Shown: piece by piece, positions 5,592 through 6,032 of the stretch | How the letters are laid out: every line of letters starts with the position of its first letter | Numbering within the stretch: the first letter of the stretch is position 1 | Assembly (NCBI GenBank): GCA_005888465.1 | Contig: VAYJ01000138.1 | Span: 1-6,032, forward strand | DNA length: 6,032 bases | Source of the DNA: Actinomycetota bacterium | GTDB taxonomy: Bacteria; Actinomycetota; UBA4738 | Direction of reading: 5' to 3' | Notes under the pieces: model-generated | What the model was told of the DNA's origin: nothing | Databases searched by the model: none | Seen by the model: only the letters and a program-made list of their open reading frames with translations | Made by a program: the position numbers and the translations under genes

Positions 5592-6032
5592 ATGACGGCG
5601 GAGCGACCCGGACGGGCATGGATCCGGCCCCTGCGCCTGTGGTGCGGGCTGATCCTGTTCGCGTACCTCCTCACGCACTTCAGCAATCACGCCCTCGGCC
5701 TGATCTCGCTGCGCGCCATGGAGACGGGTCGGGTCTGGTTCCTCGCCCTGTGGCGTAATCCCGTCGGGGAGACACTCCTCTTCGGCGCGCTGCTCGTGCA
5801 CTGGCTACTCGCCCTCTGGCTGCTCTACCGGCGCCGGACACTGCGCATGCCCGTGTGGGAGGCGACGCAGATCGTCTTCGGGCTGGCCGTGCCGCCCTTG
5901 CTGGTCTCCCACATCGTGGGCACGCGACTGGCCAATGCCATGTACGGCACCGAGGATCTCTACACGCGGATCGTGCTCTTCCTCTGGGTGCTCGATCCCT
6001 GGAATTTTTATCGTCAGACGGCGCTCTTCGTG
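5592..6032 (+). CDS. N-terminal membrane-sensor part of a probable class III adenylate/guanylate cyclase (3' partial)
   Basis: The frame is open from the ATG at 5592 to the window end, 147 residues; an in-frame TAG lies 42 bases before the ATG. The only ribosome-binding-like motif, AAGGAAG at 5571-5577, is rather far away (14 bases). Hydrophobic segments lie at about 16-36, 60-79, 92-112 and 125-147. The first contains THFSNHALGLISLRAME (28-44) and is followed by WFLALWRNPVGETLLFGALLVHW. LYRRRTLRMP and PPLLVSHIVGTR come next. From memory, this arrangement is found at the N-terminus of cyclases whose later parts carry a ferredoxin-like and a nucleotide-cyclase domain. The membrane part resembles the heme-binding cytochrome b subunits of succinate dehydrogenase, and His29, His33, His70 and His107 are candidate heme ligands. 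The catalytic domain lies outside the window, so the cyclase assignment is inference. Confidence 0.7.
   Translation, partial: MTAERPGRAWIRPLRLWCGLILFAYLLTHFSNHALGLISLRAMETGRVWFLALWRNPVGETLLFGALLVHWLLALWLLYRRRTLRMPVWEATQIVFGLAVPPLLVSHIVGTRLANAMYGTEDLYTRIVLFLWVLDPWNFYRQTALFV

Noticed and set aside
1..6032. CRISPR array, rRNA or tRNA genes
   Set aside because: No regularly spaced direct repeats and no conserved rRNA or tRNA segments were seen.

Overview
The window is GC-rich bacterial DNA interrupted by a distinctly AT-richer stretch at about 3410-5055. The flanking gene content suggests an uncultured soil or groundwater bacterium, most like Candidatus Rokubacteria/Methylomirabilota. Pointers are a Tat-type TrpX/COG2984-like orphan substrate-binding protein, a small secreted 'ECAWVLW...CLPD.VDPRG' protein, a cyclase-type membrane sensor with THxxNHALG, and CCCTCTCCC-type intergenic repeats. 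The taxonomic call rests on protein style recalled from memory and is tentative.

Left part (1-3066, + strand). The window opens inside the C-terminal RecB-type, Fe-S PD-(D/E)XK nuclease domain of a probable UvrD/AddB-like DNA helicase. Thirteen bases later comes a complete alpha/beta hydrolase that closely resembles 3-oxoadipate enol-lactonase (PcaD). A 374-base intergenic region follows, with a perfect 11-bp hairpin. Then comes a complete Tat-exported ABC substrate-binding protein with no permease or ATPase beside it.

Middle part (3096-5107), the accessory region. A small secreted Cys protein is coupled by a 4-base GTGA overlap to an 89-residue Cys-rich, zinc-binding-like protein. Next comes a 223-residue HEPN protein of the AbiV abortive-infection family. 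On the opposite strand, converging on AbiV, is a second secreted protein. Its signal-peptide DNA is almost identical (42 of 44 bases) to that of the first secreted protein, giving an inverted repeat around a ~1.9-kb interval. This second gene is split by a frameshift exactly at a C CCA AAA heptamer. Restoring the -1 frame gives a continuous 237-residue protein.

Right part (5195-6032). A decayed fragment of a large serine recombinase lies beside the accessory region and ends in a purine-rich intergenic repeat. The final gene, cut by the window end, is the membrane-sensor N-terminus typical of a class III adenylate/guanylate cyclase.

Taken together, the middle looks like a small acquired defence island: AbiV plus a Cys-rich partner, with atypical composition and a recombinase relic at its edge. 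It has been stitched into a family of small secreted proteins. The inverted signal-peptide repeats and the slippery-site frameshift are the two features most worth checking.
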